A DNA stretch of 64,000 bases from DATLXH01 sp035576005 (GCA_035576005.1 DATLXH010000191.1:42398-106397); one strand, 5' to 3'. Positions 51,177 through 60,482 are shown, numbered from the stretch's first letter. Notes: a model not told the origin generated them from the sequence alone. Numbers and translations: made by a program.

Positions 51177-51530
51177 GTGTCGAGAGCGAACGTACCGGGA
51201 CGGTTCTGGCTTGCGTATCCGGCCTGGGCGCTGGCCTGTGGGCTGCTCTTCTTCACGGTGCGGGACGTCGAGGACGACTCGCGAGCAAGAGATCGGGTCG
51301 AGGCCGTTGCAATCCGTCGTGCGGTCATGACGCTGCATCAGGTCGATCGACGGTTTGCCGGATACACGGCGGTACACACTTCCTTTGCTCGAGGAAAAGT
51401 GGATGGATCGCCGGATCGGTGGATTGTGTTATGCGACTCTCCCACGCGTAGCGGGCTCCGCAATTCGGTTGTCGTCGAGGTGACTGCCGATGGGACCCGC
51501 GTGTTGCGTGTCCGCAAGCCAGAGATGTGA
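51177..51530 (+). CDS. Small single-pass membrane protein
   Basis: 117 residues from GTG 51177, divergent from acpP. The N-terminal TM (GRFWLAYPAWALACGLLFFTV) is followed by a charged extracytoplasmic domain (VEAVAIRRAVMTLHQVDRRFAGYTAVHTSF...WIVLCDSP) and a final strand pair. A longer frame to 51114 overlaps acpP and is unlikely. Family not recognised. Confidence 0.55.
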   Translation: MSRANVPGRFWLAYPAWALACGLLFFTVRDVEDDSRARDRVEAVAIRRAVMTLHQVDRRFAGYTAVHTSFARGKVDGSPDRWIVLCDSPTRSGLRNSVVVEVTADGTRVLRVRKPEM

Positions 51531-51538
51531 GGATGTGC

Positions 51539-51604
51539 CGGACATTCCAATTCCAATGTCCGGCTCCTTTTCCTCGAGGAAGGCGCCGGACATTGGAATG
51601 TCCG
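51539..51604. repeat. Two copies of the GGACATTGGAATGTCC palindrome
   Basis: CGGACATTCC-AATTCCAATGTCCGG at 51539 and CCGGACATTGGAATGTCCG at 51586, between the small membrane gene and mutS, separated by a CCTTTTCCTCGAGGAAGG palindrome. Confidence 0.7.
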
Positions 51605-51665
51605 CCCACATCAACTCTGGTCATTGGGATGGCGGGCCACACCAACTGCGTCATTCCGGACGTGC

Positions 51666-51671
51666 TATGTT
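51666..51671 (+). promoter_or_regulatory. -10-like box (TATGTT) ahead of mutS
   Basis: TATGTT ends 7 nt before ATG 51679, the same spacing as the acpP box. Confidence 0.4.
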
Positions 51672-51678
51672 CCGACGC

Positions 51679-54267
51679 ATGAAGCTGACCCCGATGCTCG
51701 AGCAGTATTTCGAGATCAAGCGGCAGGTTCCGGACGCGATTCTTTTCTACCGGCTTGGCGACTTTTACGAGCTTTTCTTCGAAGACGCGGAGAAGGCGGC
51801 TCCCATTCTTGATCTCGTGCTGACGGCCCGAGGCAGAGGGGGTGAGTCAGAGACTCCGATGTGCGGGGTTCCCTACCACGCGGCAAACCAGTATGTCGCG
51901 AAGCTCGTCAAGCAGGGGTTCCGCGTCGCGCTGTGCGATCAGATCGGCGAAGCTGCTGCGGGGAAGGGTCTCGTCAAACGGGAGATCGTCCGCGTGGTGA
52001 CTCCTGGAACGGCGATCGAGAGCTCGATCATCGATCGTGAGAGTTGCTATCTTCTTTCTCTTGCGCCTTCACCCGGTCTGCTCGGGGCGGCCTACCTTGA
52101 TGTCTCGACCGGCGACTTTTTCGTGACGTCGTATGCGGGCGTACATGACTCGCGATTGTTCGATGACATGGCGAGGCTCGCTCCCAGAGAGATGATTTTT
52201 CCGCGCGAGAGGATGAACGGTGCGTCGGAGCATCCGGGACTGCGCGGTGCCGCAGCTACAGGGGTTGATGACGCGCTCTTTGAACCAGCTCGCGCTGCAG
52301 AGGTCCTGTCGCGGCACTTCGAAACGAAGTCCTTGCGGGGCTTCGGACTGGAGCCGGATGACGTCGGAGTATGCGCCGCAGGTGCTGCCTTGCGATATGC
52401 GTCGGCCAGTCACCGGAATGAGCTGGCTCATGTCCGTTCTCTGCGAGTGGAGAACGATGGCGACTTCCTTTTGCTCGACGCCGCCACGCTGCGGAATCTC
52501 CAGATTTTCGACACGGAGGCGGGCGGCCGAGATGCGTCGCTCTGGAATGTCTTTCTTGCGGCACGGACGGCCATGGGGACGCGAACGCTCCGGAAATGGC
52601 TGGCCCGGCCGCTGCGACATCGCGAACCGATTTTCGAGCGGCACGACGCCGTCGACGAGCTCGTTCGTGACCGCACACTGGTCGAAACGGTCATGGGGTT
52701 GCTGGCGAGGGTGGCGGATCTCGAACGCCTCTCTTCACGCCTCACCATTGGCTCAGCAAGTCCGCGCGAATGTCTGGCACTATCTGCGTCGCTCGGAGCA
52801 ATCGACGAGCTCGAGCAAGCGATGCAGAGTGCGGCCGGTCCGCTCCTGTCGCGACTGAGAAGCCGCCTCGATTCGCTTCCTCATGTTGCTGCGCGCATCG
52901 CGGAGACCATCGAGGAAGCGGCGCCTGCCACATTGCGCGAGGGGGGAGTGATCCGGCGCGGCGTGAGCGGCGAGCTCGATTCCCTGCGCGAGATCAGCCG
53001 CAACTCCAAAGGCATACTCCTCGAGATCGAAGCCGCGGAGCGGAAACGCACAGGCATCTCCACGCTCAAGATCCGCTTCAACGGCACGTTCGGCTACTAC
53101 CTCGAGGTCTCCAACAGCAACCTGGGGAAGGTCCCGTCCGATTACATCCGCAAGCAGACCCTCGTGAATGCTGAGCGGTTCATCACTCCTGAGCTCAAGG
53201 AGCTCGAGGAGAAGATTGTAGGCGCGGAGGAGAAGTCGATTGCGATCGAGCAGCAGCTCTACTCCGAGCTGATCGAGTTTCTCACACTGCACGTGGACGC
53301 GATCCTGACGACGGCGCGGGCGATTGGAGAGCTCGATACGCTCTCGCTGTTCGCGGCGACGGCGGTGAGGAATCGATACGTGCGTCCGGCGCTGAGCGCC
53401 GAGTGCGAGATCGCGATCGAGGAAGGGCGGCACCCGGTAGTCGAGCGTGTTTCAACGGAGCGTTTCATTCCGAACGATTGCGAGCTCCGCCGCGACGTCA
53501 ACGGGATTCATCTGATTACCGGACCGAACATGGGAGGCAAATCGACGTACCTGCGTCAGGTCGCGCTCATTGTTTTAATGAGTCAGGCCGGGAGCTTCGT
53601 GCCGGCCTCGCGAGCGAGGCTGGGCTGCTTCGATCGGATCTTTACACGCGTGGGCGCTTCGGACGACCTCGCGCGGGGAGAGTCGACGTTCATGGTCGAG
53701 ATGCACGAGACCGCGAACATTCTCAACAATGCGAGCGATCGTTCTCTTGTCGTGCTCGACGAGGTGGGCAGGGGAACGGCGACTTTCGACGGCCTCTCGC
53801 TCGCCTGGGCAATCCTCGAGTACCTGCACGATCAGACTGGTATCGGCGGTCTCGTGTTGTTTGCAACGCACTATCATGAGCTGACCGAGCTGGCGCGTGA
53901 TCACTCACGCATGAGCAACTTCCATGTTGCGGTAAAAGAGTGGAACGAGCAGATCATCTTCCTTCGCAAAGTCGTGCCTGGTTCGGCCGATAAGAGTTAT
54001 GGCATCCAGGTTGCGAAACTGGCTGGGGTGCCGGGCGAAGTGATCGCGCGTGCGAAGGAAATTCTTCAGAGTCTCGATCGTCGAGAGCGGGACGTCGTCG
54101 CGCAGACGAGGAAGCCCGGAGCCGCGTTACAGACCACGCAGTTATCACTTTTCCGGCCGCCTTACGACGATGTCGTGCAGATCATCCGTACAATGCCGAT
54201 CGACGGGATGACGCCGCTCGAGGCGCTGAACACCTTGCAGGATCTAAAAAAACGTCTCTTGGAGTGA
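51679..54267 (+). CDS. mutS: DNA mismatch repair protein MutS
   Basis: 862 residues from MKLTPMLEQYFEIKRQ. The mismatch-reading FxE motif is at F29-Y30-E31 (GDFYELFF). Connector, lever and clamp regions are in order, and the ABC ATPase has GPNMGGKSTYLRQ (Walker A) and LVVLDEVGRGTATFDG (Walker B/D loop). Normal length for MutS I. It recognises mismatches and recruits MutL (not in this window). The frame opens further upstream, but those residues run through palindromic repeats. nagZ follows with stop-start overlap. Confidence 0.97.
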   Translation: MKLTPMLEQYFEIKRQVPDAILFYRLGDFYELFFEDAEKAAPILDLVLTARGRGGESETPMCGVPYHAANQYVAKLVKQGFRVALCDQIGEAAAGKGLVKREIVRVVTPGTAIESSIIDRESCYLLSLAPSPGLLGAAYLDVSTGDFFVTSYAGVHDSRLFDDMARLAPREMIFPRERMNGASEHPGLRGAAATGVDDALFEPARAAEVLSRHFETKSLRGFGLEPDDVGVCAAGAALRYASASHRNELAHVRSLRVENDGDFLLLDAATLRNLQIFDTEAGGRDASLWNVFLAARTAMGTRTLRKWLARPLRHREPIFERHDAVDELVRDRTLVETVMGLLARVADLERLSSRLTIGSASPRECLALSASLGAIDELEQAMQSAAGPLLSRLRSRLDSLPHVAARIAETIEEAAPATLREGGVIRRGVSGELDSLREISRNSKGILLEIEAAERKRTGISTLKIRFNGTFGYYLEVSNSNLGKVPSDYIRKQTLVNAERFITPELKELEEKIVGAEEKSIAIEQQLYSELIEFLTLHVDAILTTARAIGELDTLSLFAATAVRNRYVRPALSAECEIAIEEGRHPVVERVSTERFIPNDCELRRDVNGIHLITGPNMGGKSTYLRQVALIVLMSQAGSFVPASRARLGCFDRIFTRVGASDDLARGESTFMVEMHETANILNNASDRSLVVLDEVGRGTATFDGLSLAWAILEYLHDQTGIGGLVLFATHYHELTELARDHSRMSNFHVAVKEWNEQIIFLRKVVPGSADKSYGIQVAKLAGVPGEVIARAKEILQSLDRRERDVVAQTRKPGAALQTTQLSLFRPPYDDVVQIIRTMPIDGMTPLEALNTLQDLKKRLLE

Positions 54268-54272
54268 AACGA

Positions 54273-55424
54273 ATGGGTGGAAGAATTCTCGGTGTTGGAA
54301 TCACAGGGTTGACGCTTACCGATCTCGAGCGACGGATGTTGCTGGAGTCGCCACCGTACGCTGTCGTCCTGTTCGGGCGCAACGTCGATACCGTTGAGCA
54401 GTTGAAGGCGCTGGTCGAGGAGATCAAGGCGACGTCAAAGACTCCTCCCGTCATCATGATTGACGAAGAGGGAGGGCGGGTTGACCGGCTCCGCAACATC
54501 GTCCAGGGTTTGCCGAGTGCCGAGGCGTTTGGTTACCTCAAACAGTCCAAAGACCTCGTCCGCTGGTTCGGAAAGATCATTGGCGAAGCGCTTTTCTATT
54601 TCGACATCGAGATCAATCTCGCGCCCGTGCTCGATCTCAAGAACGATCCCCCCGCGGCAGGGCTCGAGCGGCGCTGCTATGGCGAGGACCCTGAGACCGT
54701 GATCTGGCTGGCCGGTGCGTTCATGAAGGGTCAACAGGGCGCGGGCGTCGCTTCCTGCCTCAAGCATTTCCCAGGCATTGGAAAAGGAACGGCCGACACG
54801 CACTACGGCGCTTCCGTCATCAATGAACCGCTCGAGAAGTTGTCGAAAGAGGACCTCGCGCCTTACTTCAAACTGGCGAACCAGGCGAAGGGGGTCATGA
54901 TCGGGCACGCCGTCTATCCTCAAATCGAGGATCCGCATTTGCCGGCGTCGCTGAGTCACAAGATTTCCACGGAGATTCTGCGCGACGTGGTCGGATTCAA
55001 AGGTGCGGCAATTTCCGACGACATGGAGATGCATGCGGTCGCTGCCACCGGAACGGAAGAGGAGTTAGTCGAGCGCGCCCTCATGGCGGGGAACGACGTG
55101 GTGCTGTTCTGTAGCAAAATCGAGCGGATGCCCGATGTGATCCAGTACATCAGGACGCGACGGAAGGAAAATCGTGCCTTCGACGCGAGAATCAGGCAGG
55201 CAATCAAACGCGCTGATGCGTACCGGGCTCACTGCCAGAAATTGCAGGACAAGGCGACCGTGATCCCGGATTTTGACGCGCTAACCGATGAGGTGGGGCG
55301 CTTCTGCGACGCGATCGAAGCCTCGCGTAGCGGGATAAAGATCGTCCCCGAGATTTCCCCCACGGAGCGGAGAAACAAGCTGCGAAAGGGGACAGGATCG
55401 ACTGGCCGCGAGGAGTGGACGTAG
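54273..55424 (+). CDS. nagZ: Beta-N-acetylhexosaminidase (NagZ-like, GH3)
   Basis: 383 residues from ATG 54273, which has GGAG 8 nt upstream (GTG 54264 overlaps mutS). MIDEEGGRVDRL, LAPVLDL, CLKHFPGIGKGTADTHYG and GFKGAAISDDMEMHAV contain the GH3 nucleophile Asp (ISDD) and the flexible-loop Asp/His (T-x-DTH) that act as acid/base in NagZ. It removes GlcNAc from muropeptides during cytosolic peptidoglycan recycling. No signal peptide. The C-terminal tail runs into a tandem repeat that encodes its last residues. Confidence 0.92.
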   Translation: MGGRILGVGITGLTLTDLERRMLLESPPYAVVLFGRNVDTVEQLKALVEEIKATSKTPPVIMIDEEGGRVDRLRNIVQGLPSAEAFGYLKQSKDLVRWFGKIIGEALFYFDIEINLAPVLDLKNDPPAAGLERRCYGEDPETVIWLAGAFMKGQQGAGVASCLKHFPGIGKGTADTHYGASVINEPLEKLSKEDLAPYFKLANQAKGVMIGHAVYPQIEDPHLPASLSHKISTEILRDVVGFKGAAISDDMEMHAVAATGTEEELVERALMAGNDVVLFCSKIERMPDVIQYIRTRRKENRAFDARIRQAIKRADAYRAHCQKLQDKATVIPDFDALTDEVGRFCDAIEASRSGIKIVPEISPTERRNKLRKGTGSTGREEWT

Positions 55425-55497
55425 GCGCGAGGGAGCGACGAGCCGCGAGCAGTGGATGTAGGCGCGAGGGAGCGATGAGCCGCGAGCAGTGGATGTA
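55405..55497 (+). repeat. ~36-bp tandem repeat overlapping the nagZ 3' end
   Basis: About 2.5 units of GAGCCGCGAGCAGTGGATGT then AGGCGCGAGGGAGCGA, starting inside the last codons of nagZ. Confidence 0.7.
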
Positions 55498-55591
55498 TGG
55501 GTGACGGCAGCGGATAGCGTTCATGATGCGCCGTATGGATCGCGCCGTTGCCGCCCCTCCTCCCGAGGGGCTGCCGCCCCTCTCGCTGGGG

Positions 55592-55625
55592 TGGGTGTAG
55601 GGCCGCACGGCGTGCGGCCGACACT
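55592..55625. repeat. REP hairpin (GTGTAGGGCCGCACGGCGTG family)
   Basis: GGGTGTAGGGCCGCACGG then CGTGCGGCCGACACT; a GC-rich palindrome just beyond the 3' end of the RAYT gene. Confidence 0.75.
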
Positions 55626-55647
55626 CTGTACCACCCGGCACGGCGAC

Positions 55648-56166
55648 TCAGATATTCTCCGGATCCTCAAGCCATCGAATCGGATTCTCCCGCACATAAA
55701 TGCGGAGCCTGTCCAGCGCGTGCATGCTTCGGATTCCATGTTCGTGAAAGCTGTCCTGCCATACCTTGAATCGGGTGTCGTGCATCTCTGCGCGGATTGC
55801 ACTCGTCACTGCGGCCTTGTATCCGGCCACGAATGAACCAAGGGATCGCGCGGGACGAACGGTAACGCCTGACGCGGGGCGTGTCTCCAGATTCGAGTCT
55901 GGTATGAAGACGATGCCGTGAAGATGGTTCGGCATCACTGTCCATTCATCGAGCTCGATCTCGGGTCTGAGCAACCTCGAGGCCTCCCATTGAAGGGCGG
56001 CGATCTTACCCAGGAGGTTCAATTCGATGACACCATTTGTGATCTTTCCGAAAATGTGTTGCCGGCGAAACGTACAGATGGTGATCATCCATCTGCCGGC
56101 CGCAGCGTAGTCGACCTTTGGGAGTCGTACGGACCTGCGGTAGGGGAGTCCGGTTGAGGTCTTCAC
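55648..56166 (-). mobile_element. REP-associated tyrosine transposase (RAYT)
   Basis: 172 residues. RRSVRLPKVDYAAAGRWMITICTFRRQHIFG is the usual RAYT start. EWTVMPNHLHGIVFI holds the H-x-H metal motif and LDRLRIYVRENPIRW the catalytic Tyr. The gene is intact and bracketed by REP palindromes at 55592, 56229 and 56391. RAYTs process REP hairpins as single-stranded DNA and are usually single-copy domesticated enzymes. REPs of the same type also occur inside MITEs at 26.3 and 42.6 kb. Confidence 0.92.
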
Positions 56167-56499
56167 TCCGAGATCATCCCTCGGGGAATACGGCTCCGAA
56201 ATTATTCTACATCCGCAAGAATCATCAGAGTGTCGGCCGCACGCCGTGCGGCCCTACACCCACCCGGTCGCAAACGAGCACTCCCGATGGAAGCAGAGCT
56301 CGCGCGGAACGACATTCTTGCGCGGATTGCGCGTTCCTTGTCGGGGGTGGGTGTCGGCTCCTTCTCGAAGGGCGGGTGTCGGCTCGGGGGGCGGGTGTAG
56401 GGCCGCACGGCGTGCGGCCGGCACCACCCCGACCAGAACGCGCACCGCCCGCAGACGGGAGAGCTGGCGCGAAACGGGTCACGTCCGGAGGGATGACAA
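56167..56499. repeat. REP cluster between RAYT and ssb
   Basis: Two REP hairpins in opposite orientation (56229-56264: GTGTCGGCCGCACGCCGTGC...; 56391-56430: GGGTGTAGGGCCGCACGG...), plus shorter GGGTGTCGGCTC repeats at 56349 and 56376. No gene. Confidence 0.7.
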
Positions 56500-56526
56500 C
56501 AAAAAAGGCGACCCTACCGGGTCGCC
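56500..56526 (-). terminator. Rho-independent terminator of ssb
   Basis: On the minus strand GGCGACCC-GGTA-GGGTCGCC followed by TTTTTT. Perfect 8-bp stem, 25 bp after the ssb stop. Confidence 0.85.
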
Positions 56527-56550
56527 CTGGCTGTTCCGCCTGAATGGGGG

Positions 56551-57000
56551 CTAGAACGGAACGTCATCGTCGTCCGGGCCGTCCATGACGGCCGAGTTGC
56601 CACTCTTCTTCGAGCTCTGAGAGTAGTTACTGGAATTGCTGCTCCCGCCACCTTCGTCGTCACCGCGGCGGTCGAGCATCTGCATCGTCTGAGCAATGAT
56701 TTCAGTCTTGTACTTTTTCACACCGCTTTCCTTGTCATCCCAGGAGTCCGTTCTGAGCGAGCCTTCGATGTAGACAAGTTTCCCTTTCTTGAGATACTGC
56801 CCGCAGATCTCAGCCAGCTTGCTCCAGGCGACAATGTTGTGCCATTCGGTTCGCTCCTGCTTCTCGCCGCTTTTGTCGGTGAATTTCTCGTCGGTAGCGA
56901 TCGAGAAACGAGCGAGCGTTGCGCCGGAGGGGGTCGAGCGGACCTCAGGGTCCTTCCCCAGCCTTCCGATCAGGATCACTTTGTTGATGCTTCCACTCAT
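56551..57000 (-). CDS. ssb: Single-stranded DNA-binding protein
   Basis: 149 residues. SINKVILIGRLGKDPEVRSTPSG and FTDKSGEKQERTEWHNIVAWSKLAEICGQYLKKGKLVYIEGSLRT are the OB-fold blocks of SSB. A Ser/Asn/Gly linker leads to the acidic tip DDDDVPF, which recruits repair and replication partners. AAAGGAGAT lies 6 nt before the ATG. An intrinsic terminator follows. Homotetramer, coats single-stranded DNA in replication and repair. Confidence 0.97.
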   Translation of the reverse strand: MSGSINKVILIGRLGKDPEVRSTPSGATLARFSIATDEKFTDKSGEKQERTEWHNIVAWSKLAEICGQYLKKGKLVYIEGSLRTDSWDDKESGVKKYKTEIIAQTMQMLDRRGDDEGGGSSNSSNYSQSSKKSGNSAVMDGPDDDDVPF

Positions 57001-57402
57001 GGTTTATCTCCTTTGTAGTCACGTGCGCGTCACGCTGGGTCGCGCACTACGATTGGTTGGACATGTTCTGGACTGCTCGTTGAAGCTGGTCGACAACTGC
57101 GGCTTAATTCTGACTGAGCTGTCAGAGCCCGGACCGCGGTCTGTCCGACCGAGTCAGTGTGGTGGGTGAATTTTAATCCAACGGCCGTGGGGGTGTGGGC
57201 AAATCTTCAAAGTGTAGAAATGTGAGGCCGCGTCTTCCCTCTCCCGAGTGAGAGGGAACTCTCCACGCTTCCCGCTCGATTATGACTACTCTCGCTATAC
57301 TGGCGCGTCGTTCGGCCCGCTCCGTATTGAATGACAACCCGGAATCGCAACGATCTTCGAGCCGATTCTCGAAAATCCAACCCTGAAGGTGATCTCGCAG
57401 CA
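57001..57402. promoter_or_regulatory. Divergent ssb/leuS upstream region
   Basis: A TATACT at 57296-57301 is the most plausible -10 for leuS, giving a leader of about 95 nt. A CCCTCTCCCGAGTGAGAGGG hairpin lies at 57238-57257. I see no T-box or other recognised riboswitch. Confidence 0.4.
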
Positions 57403-59967
57403 ATGCCTTACGAACCGAAGACAATTGAAACAAAATGGCAGCGACGCTGGGTAGATGAGCGAGTCGCGGAGGTTGATGTCCGCGAGCCGGGTCAGAAGTT
57501 CTACATGCTGAATATGTTTCCCTATCCGTCCGGCGATCTCCACGTAGGTCACGGCCGCAATTACATCCTCGGCGACGCTCTCTACCGTCACCTCAGGATG
57601 CAGGGTCATGCAGCGTTGAATCCGATGGGATGGGACGCCTTTGGTCTCCCCGCTGAGAACGCTGCGATCAAGCGTGGGATCCATCCGGGCGAGTGGACAC
57701 GGGCCAACATTGCACGTGAGAAAAAGCAATTCGATCGCTGGGGGATCCTGTACGACTGGTCCAAGGAGATCGCCTCGTGCGACCCGACGTACTACCGATG
57801 GAACCAGTGGCTCTTTCTCCAGCTGTACAAGCGCGGTCTCGCGTATCGCGGGAAGGCGCCGGTCAACTGGTGCCCGAGTTGTCAGACGGTCCTGGCGAAC
57901 GAACAGGTTGTCGACGCACGCTGCGAGCGTTGCGGCGCTGAGGTGGCGCAGCGAGAGCTCGAGCAGTGGTTTTTCAGAATCACCGAATACGCCGATCGTT
58001 TGGAAGAGGGACTGGGGGCGCTCACGGAATGGCCCGACAAGGTCAAAACGATGCAGCGCAACTGGATCGGGCGATCGATCGGCGCCGACGTCGAGTTCGA
58101 GGCTCCCGTGCTCGGGCGTTCGCTGACGATCTTCACGACGCGACCCGACACCATTTTCGGTGCGACATTCCTCGTACTCGCCCCCGAGCATCCCGCGGTC
58201 GTAGAGCTGATCGAATCCTCCTCCGATCGTGAAGAGATCACGCGCTGGATCGAAGTCGTGCGGAACCAGACGAACCTCGAGAGGCAATCGGAGGCTTCCG
58301 GAAAGGAGGGGAGGTTCACGGGATCGTTTGCGGTGAATCCCTTCACCAGGGAAGAGATCCCGATCTGGCTCGGCAACTTCGTGCTGCCTCAGTATGGAAC
58401 CGGAGCCATCATGTCGGTTCCGGCCCACGATCAGCGCGATTTCGAGTTCGCGCAGCAATACGGGCTTCCGATCCGGGTCGTCGTCGCGCCCGCGGGCGAA
58501 GAGATCACCTCAGCGCCTCTCACTGAGGCGTATACAGAAAAGGACAAAGGAGTTTCGATTGACTCGGGATCGATCACAGGTCTCGCCACTCCGCGGGCGA
58601 TCTTCCGCATCCTTGCCGAGATCGAGTCGCGCGGAATAGGCAAGCGGACCACACGATACCGCCTCCGCGACTGGCTGATCTCACGTCAGCGATATTGGGG
58701 CACGCCGATTCCGGTCGTCTATTGCGAGCGTTGCGGCATTGTGCCGGTGAAGGAATCGGACCTTCCGATTACGCTTCCGCTGGATGTTCCCTTCACCGGA
58801 AAGCAGGGCAACCCCCTCGCGAAGATGGCTTCGTTCGTTGAAACGACGTGCCCCGGTTGCGATGGCCCGGGCAGACGCGAGACCGATACGATGGACACGT
58901 TCGTCGACTCGTCCTGGTATTACACCCGATTCATCTCAGCATCAGACACAACGCAGATATTCGAATCCGATCTCGTCAACCGCTGGCTTCCCGTTGATCA
59001 ATACATCGGAGGTATCGAGCACGCGATCCTGCATCTTCTCTACGCACGTTTTGTCTGCAGGGTCCTGTTCGACATGAAGCTCGTCTCGTTTGAAGAGCCG
59101 TTCACCAGGCTCTTCAACCAGGGGATGATCACCAAGGAAGGATTTCGCGATCCATCCGAAAACATGTCATGGGTCCCCCTGGATCAGGTCGAGCGCCGCG
59201 ACGGGGCTGCGTACCGGAAAACGACGGGTGAGAAGCTGCTGCCCGAAGTTGGGAAGATGTCCAAGTCACGATTCAATGTCGTCCCACCCGACGAGCTCAT
59301 CGATCGGTTCGGAGCCGATACGGAGCGCGTCTACACGCTTTTCATTGCGCCTCCCGACAAAGAAGCTGCATGGAGCGACGACGGGGTAATCGGTGCGCAC
59401 CGTTTCCTGAACCGCGTCTGGCACCTGGGCGAGCAGATCGTGGCGATGGACACGGCGCCGATGGCCGTTGATGAGGCAGCTCAACCGATGATCAGAAAGA
59501 GTCATCAGACGATCGAGCTCGTGACTGCTCGCATCGGACGGTTCGAGTTGAATACGGCGATCTCCGCTCTGATGGAGCTGTCGAATTCGATCGGCGATTA
59601 CCTGAATCGCGGAGGGTTGTCTCGGAGAGCTTCGGTGGAGAGCTATCTCACGCTGATCAAGCTGCTCCATCCGTTCGCCCCGCACATCACCGAGGAAATC
59701 TGGGAGAGGTTCGGAGGTGAGGGACTATTAGTGACTTCGAAGTGGCCGGTCCCGGACGAAGCCCTCATGCGGGAGGCTGTTGTGAGGATCGCCGTGCAGG
59801 TGAATGGGAAGCTCCGCGGGGAGATCTCGCTGCCTGCTGACTCTGCCGAGAGCGACGTCATCGCTGCGGCGTCGTCGCATGAACGCGTTCAGTCGTATCT
59901 GGAAGGGAAGAGTGTGGTCAAAACAATCTATGTTCCCGGCAAGCTGGTCAGTCTGGTGGTGAAATGA
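57403..59967 (+). CDS. leuS: Leucyl-tRNA synthetase
   Basis: 854 residues from MPYEPKTIETKWQRRWVDE, the normal LeuS N-terminus; an in-frame ATG at 57331 adds 24 atypical residues. Class I motifs are PYPSGDLHVGHGRNYILGD (HIGH-type, HVGH) and GKMSKSRFNVV (KMSKS). Zinc-site cysteines (CPSCQ...CERCG) and the CP1 editing domain (TTRPDTIFGATFLVLAPEHP) are present, so misacylated tRNA can be corrected. Bacterial-type length. lptE overlaps its stop by 4 bp. Confidence 0.97.
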   Translation: MPYEPKTIETKWQRRWVDERVAEVDVREPGQKFYMLNMFPYPSGDLHVGHGRNYILGDALYRHLRMQGHAALNPMGWDAFGLPAENAAIKRGIHPGEWTRANIAREKKQFDRWGILYDWSKEIASCDPTYYRWNQWLFLQLYKRGLAYRGKAPVNWCPSCQTVLANEQVVDARCERCGAEVAQRELEQWFFRITEYADRLEEGLGALTEWPDKVKTMQRNWIGRSIGADVEFEAPVLGRSLTIFTTRPDTIFGATFLVLAPEHPAVVELIESSSDREEITRWIEVVRNQTNLERQSEASGKEGRFTGSFAVNPFTREEIPIWLGNFVLPQYGTGAIMSVPAHDQRDFEFAQQYGLPIRVVVAPAGEEITSAPLTEAYTEKDKGVSIDSGSITGLATPRAIFRILAEIESRGIGKRTTRYRLRDWLISRQRYWGTPIPVVYCERCGIVPVKESDLPITLPLDVPFTGKQGNPLAKMASFVETTCPGCDGPGRRETDTMDTFVDSSWYYTRFISASDTTQIFESDLVNRWLPVDQYIGGIEHAILHLLYARFVCRVLFDMKLVSFEEPFTRLFNQGMITKEGFRDPSENMSWVPLDQVERRDGAAYRKTTGEKLLPEVGKMSKSRFNVVPPDELIDRFGADTERVYTLFIAPPDKEAAWSDDGVIGAHRFLNRVWHLGEQIVAMDTAPMAVDEAAQPMIRKSHQTIELVTARIGRFELNTAISALMELSNSIGDYLNRGGLSRRASVESYLTLIKLLHPFAPHITEEIWERFGGEGLLVTSKWPVPDEALMREAVVRIAVQVNGKLRGEISLPADSAESDVIAAASSHERVQSYLEGKSVVKTIYVPGKLVSLVVK

Positions 59968-60482
59968 TGAAGAGAGTGATCTGCCTAGTCACGCTGGTGC
60001 TGTCGACGACCTCCTGCGGCTATACGCTGGTTGGCCGCGGAAACTTCCTCCCCCCTGAGGTCAAGACGATTCAGGTCCCTTCATTTGTGAACAGGACGAC
60101 TCGCGTCGAGCTCGAGCAGCGCGTGACGCAGGCAATTGCCGAGGAGATGGTGTCTCGCGGCCGGCTGCGGCTGGTTTCGTCTGCGAACGATGCGGATGTG
60201 ATCCTGAAGGGATCGATCGAGACGTTCGCGATTATCCCTGTCGCCCTGAATGCTGAGCGGCGCGCCACGCAGTATCAGATCTCAATCACTGCACGGATAG
60301 AGTTGCTGGATCACAAGGCCGAGGACAAGGTTCTCTGGAAGAACGATCAGTACTATTTTACGGAGAACTACCCGATCAATGTCGACGCCACCGACGCATT
60401 CGATCAGGAGAGTCGTGCGATCCGGGAGATCGCAGAGCGCTTCGCGGAAGGAGTCGTCGCCAACCTGCTCGAGGGGTTTTGA
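59964..60482 (+). CDS. lptE: LPS-assembly lipoprotein LptE family
   Basis: 172 residues. MKRVICLVTLVLSTTSCGYTLVGRG has a lipobox cysteine followed by GYTL-GRG, the hallmark of the LptE family. PPEVKTIQVPSFVNRTTRVELEQRVTQAIAEEM and the C-terminal AIREIAERFAEGVVANLLEGF are conserved blocks. It plugs the LptD barrel that exports lipopolysaccharide, supporting an LPS-bearing outer membrane. Translationally coupled to leuS (ATGA). Confidence 0.9.
   Translation: MMKRVICLVTLVLSTTSCGYTLVGRGNFLPPEVKTIQVPSFVNRTTRVELEQRVTQAIAEEMVSRGRLRLVSSANDADVILKGSIETFAIIPVALNAERRATQYQISITARIELLDHKAEDKVLWKNDQYYFTENYPINVDATDAFDQESRAIREIAERFAEGVVANLLEGF

Noticed and set aside
57001..57402. T-box or leucine-responsive riboswitch ahead of leuS
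   Set aside because: No T-box consensus or specifier-loop architecture; only a short hairpin and a -10-like box are visible.
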